Positions 63,101 through 64,000 of a DNA stretch of 64,000 nucleotides are shown piece by piece. Made by a program: the position numbers and the translations under genes. The stretch comes from Neelides folsomi (taxonomy: Eukaryota > Arthropoda > Collembola > Neelipleona > Neelidae). The first letter of the stretch is position 1, and every line of letters starts with the position of its first letter. The stretch lies in NCBI GenBank assembly GCA_034687125.1, contig JAQGBZ010000009.1, forward strand, positions 186,001-250,000, read 5' to 3'. Below the pieces are notes generated by a model. That model searched no databases, was not told the origin of the DNA, and worked only from the letters and a program-made list of their open reading frames with translations.

Positions 63101-64000
63101 TGACAGCTGATTAGACAAAAAACCCAAGGGGGGTTTCGCTTTCGCGTTTGATTGACAGCTAACCTGGGACCTTTAGACATCCTCTTCTCGACATATAGAC
63201 CGACTTTGGAGCATTCACACAGGCTGACATGATCCTCTTCAGGCTCCTTTCCCTTGGATTTCAAACGAGTCTGACATTTCTCATCAAATCCCGGTCCTCC
63301 CACATTTCCCCGACCGCTCTCTCAAACTTCCTCGATTTCCCCCTTTGATTCCTTCATTTGGGAAGGATCAATCACAAAGGGCCCCATTGACCTCCTCCCT
63401 ACAACCAGTTTTGGATCGCTTTCCGCCGTCAATACGAGATCCCCAATGGCCCGCTCCTACTTACTGCTCATTCCAATGATACTTGCCGGCCTCTCTCAAT
63501 GAATTATTCATTTGACATTACACGCGTGTGGTCTTCCCCAATCAAAATCAAACAAATGAGTTGGGCCAAAGTCCTTGGGAAATATTTTAATCTCCCAATG
63601 CCCACCTTGGCCTCCGAAGCATACCGTGGCGGACTGTCCCATCAGACCAAACCGGCCCAATCTCCCTGTCACCGGGCCCAATGAACCGCTGTGGACCAGA
63701 TTCTTTTGATTTGTAATTTGTTTCGGTAATCTTGTCCATCGGCTCGAGGTTCGTATGGACCGTTCTCGAATTCCGAACCACAAAACCACGACATTCCTCC
63801 GTCATTCTTCCCTTTTTAGTCATCAATCTGTTTCGAGTCCCTCTCAATCTCTCTCTCTTATTCATTCCACGGGCGAGGTGAGGCGGCCACTCCCTGGGCG
63901 ACTCCTCTATTGATACCACATTGAAACAATTGGATTTCCTCACTGGAAAAAATGAAGGATCTCAATCTCATTTTCACCTCACTAATCCAAATTCGATTTA
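57101..64000. other. GC-rich gene-poor tract, right part
   Basis: Continues the mosaic. AT-richer and purine-rich at 57.2-58.3 kb, pyrimidine-rich at 59.6-60.1 and 60.4-60.95 kb, AT-rich at 60.95-61.3 kb, purine-rich at 61.3-62.2 kb, mixed GC-rich to the end. Open frames exist on both strands; none resembles a known family or has convincing partner exons. No mobile element ends, tRNA or rRNA were seen. Confidence 0.5.

Overview
This is a eukaryotic genomic window. Small exons separated by short, very AT-rich introns with GT/AG borders, together with the gene content (an ionotropic receptor, a Nausicaa/CTTNBP2-type protein, an arthropod-like CtBP), point to an arthropod. A copepod, possibly a caligid sea louse, is my best guess. 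That is inference from composition and protein resemblance; no search was run. Exon chains were built by hand from conserved protein stretches, splice sites and matching phase.

Layout. 0.3-4.6 kb (-): ionotropic receptor with an unusually short N-terminus. 4.6-9.0 kb: AT-rich, no gene seen. 9.0-10.8 kb (-): F-box/FBA protein, with a likely upstream noncoding exon near 12.2 kb. 15.4-17.0 kb (+): CtBP, with a GC-rich 5' flank. 17.7-22.2 kb (-): CTTNBP2/CTTNBP2NL/Nausicaa. 24.1-26.5 kb (-): UFSP2, the UFM1 protease, head-to-head with an ORP5/8-type lipid-transfer protein at 27.6-32.9 kb (+). 33.4-34.0 kb: Tc1/mariner-superfamily deletion derivative. 34.4-36.4 kb (-): LAS1L, head-to-head with SBDS at 37.0-38.2 kb (+). 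38.3-39.4 kb (-): MMAB, tail-to-tail with SBDS. 40.0-40.8 kb: hAT-type nonautonomous element with 8-bp target duplications. 41.0-49.7 kb (-): NUP88, whose first coding exon lies 5.9 kb upstream of the rest. 49.7-64 kb: no gene that I can support.

Functionally most genes are housekeeping: 60S maturation (LAS1L, SBDS), ER protein modification and lipid exchange (UFSP2, ORP5/8), nuclear pore (NUP88), cobalamin metabolism (MMAB), actin regulation (CTTNBP2NL) and transcriptional corepression (CtBP). LAS1L and SBDS, which both act in 60S maturation, share one intergenic interval.

The most unexplained feature is the right-hand third. NUP88 intron 1 (43.7-48.3 kb) and 50.4-64 kb are clearly GC-richer than the rest, lack recognisable coding sequence, and alternate between purine-rich and pyrimidine-rich blocks of roughly 0.4-1 kb. 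A regulatory landscape of a gene beyond the right edge is one reading.
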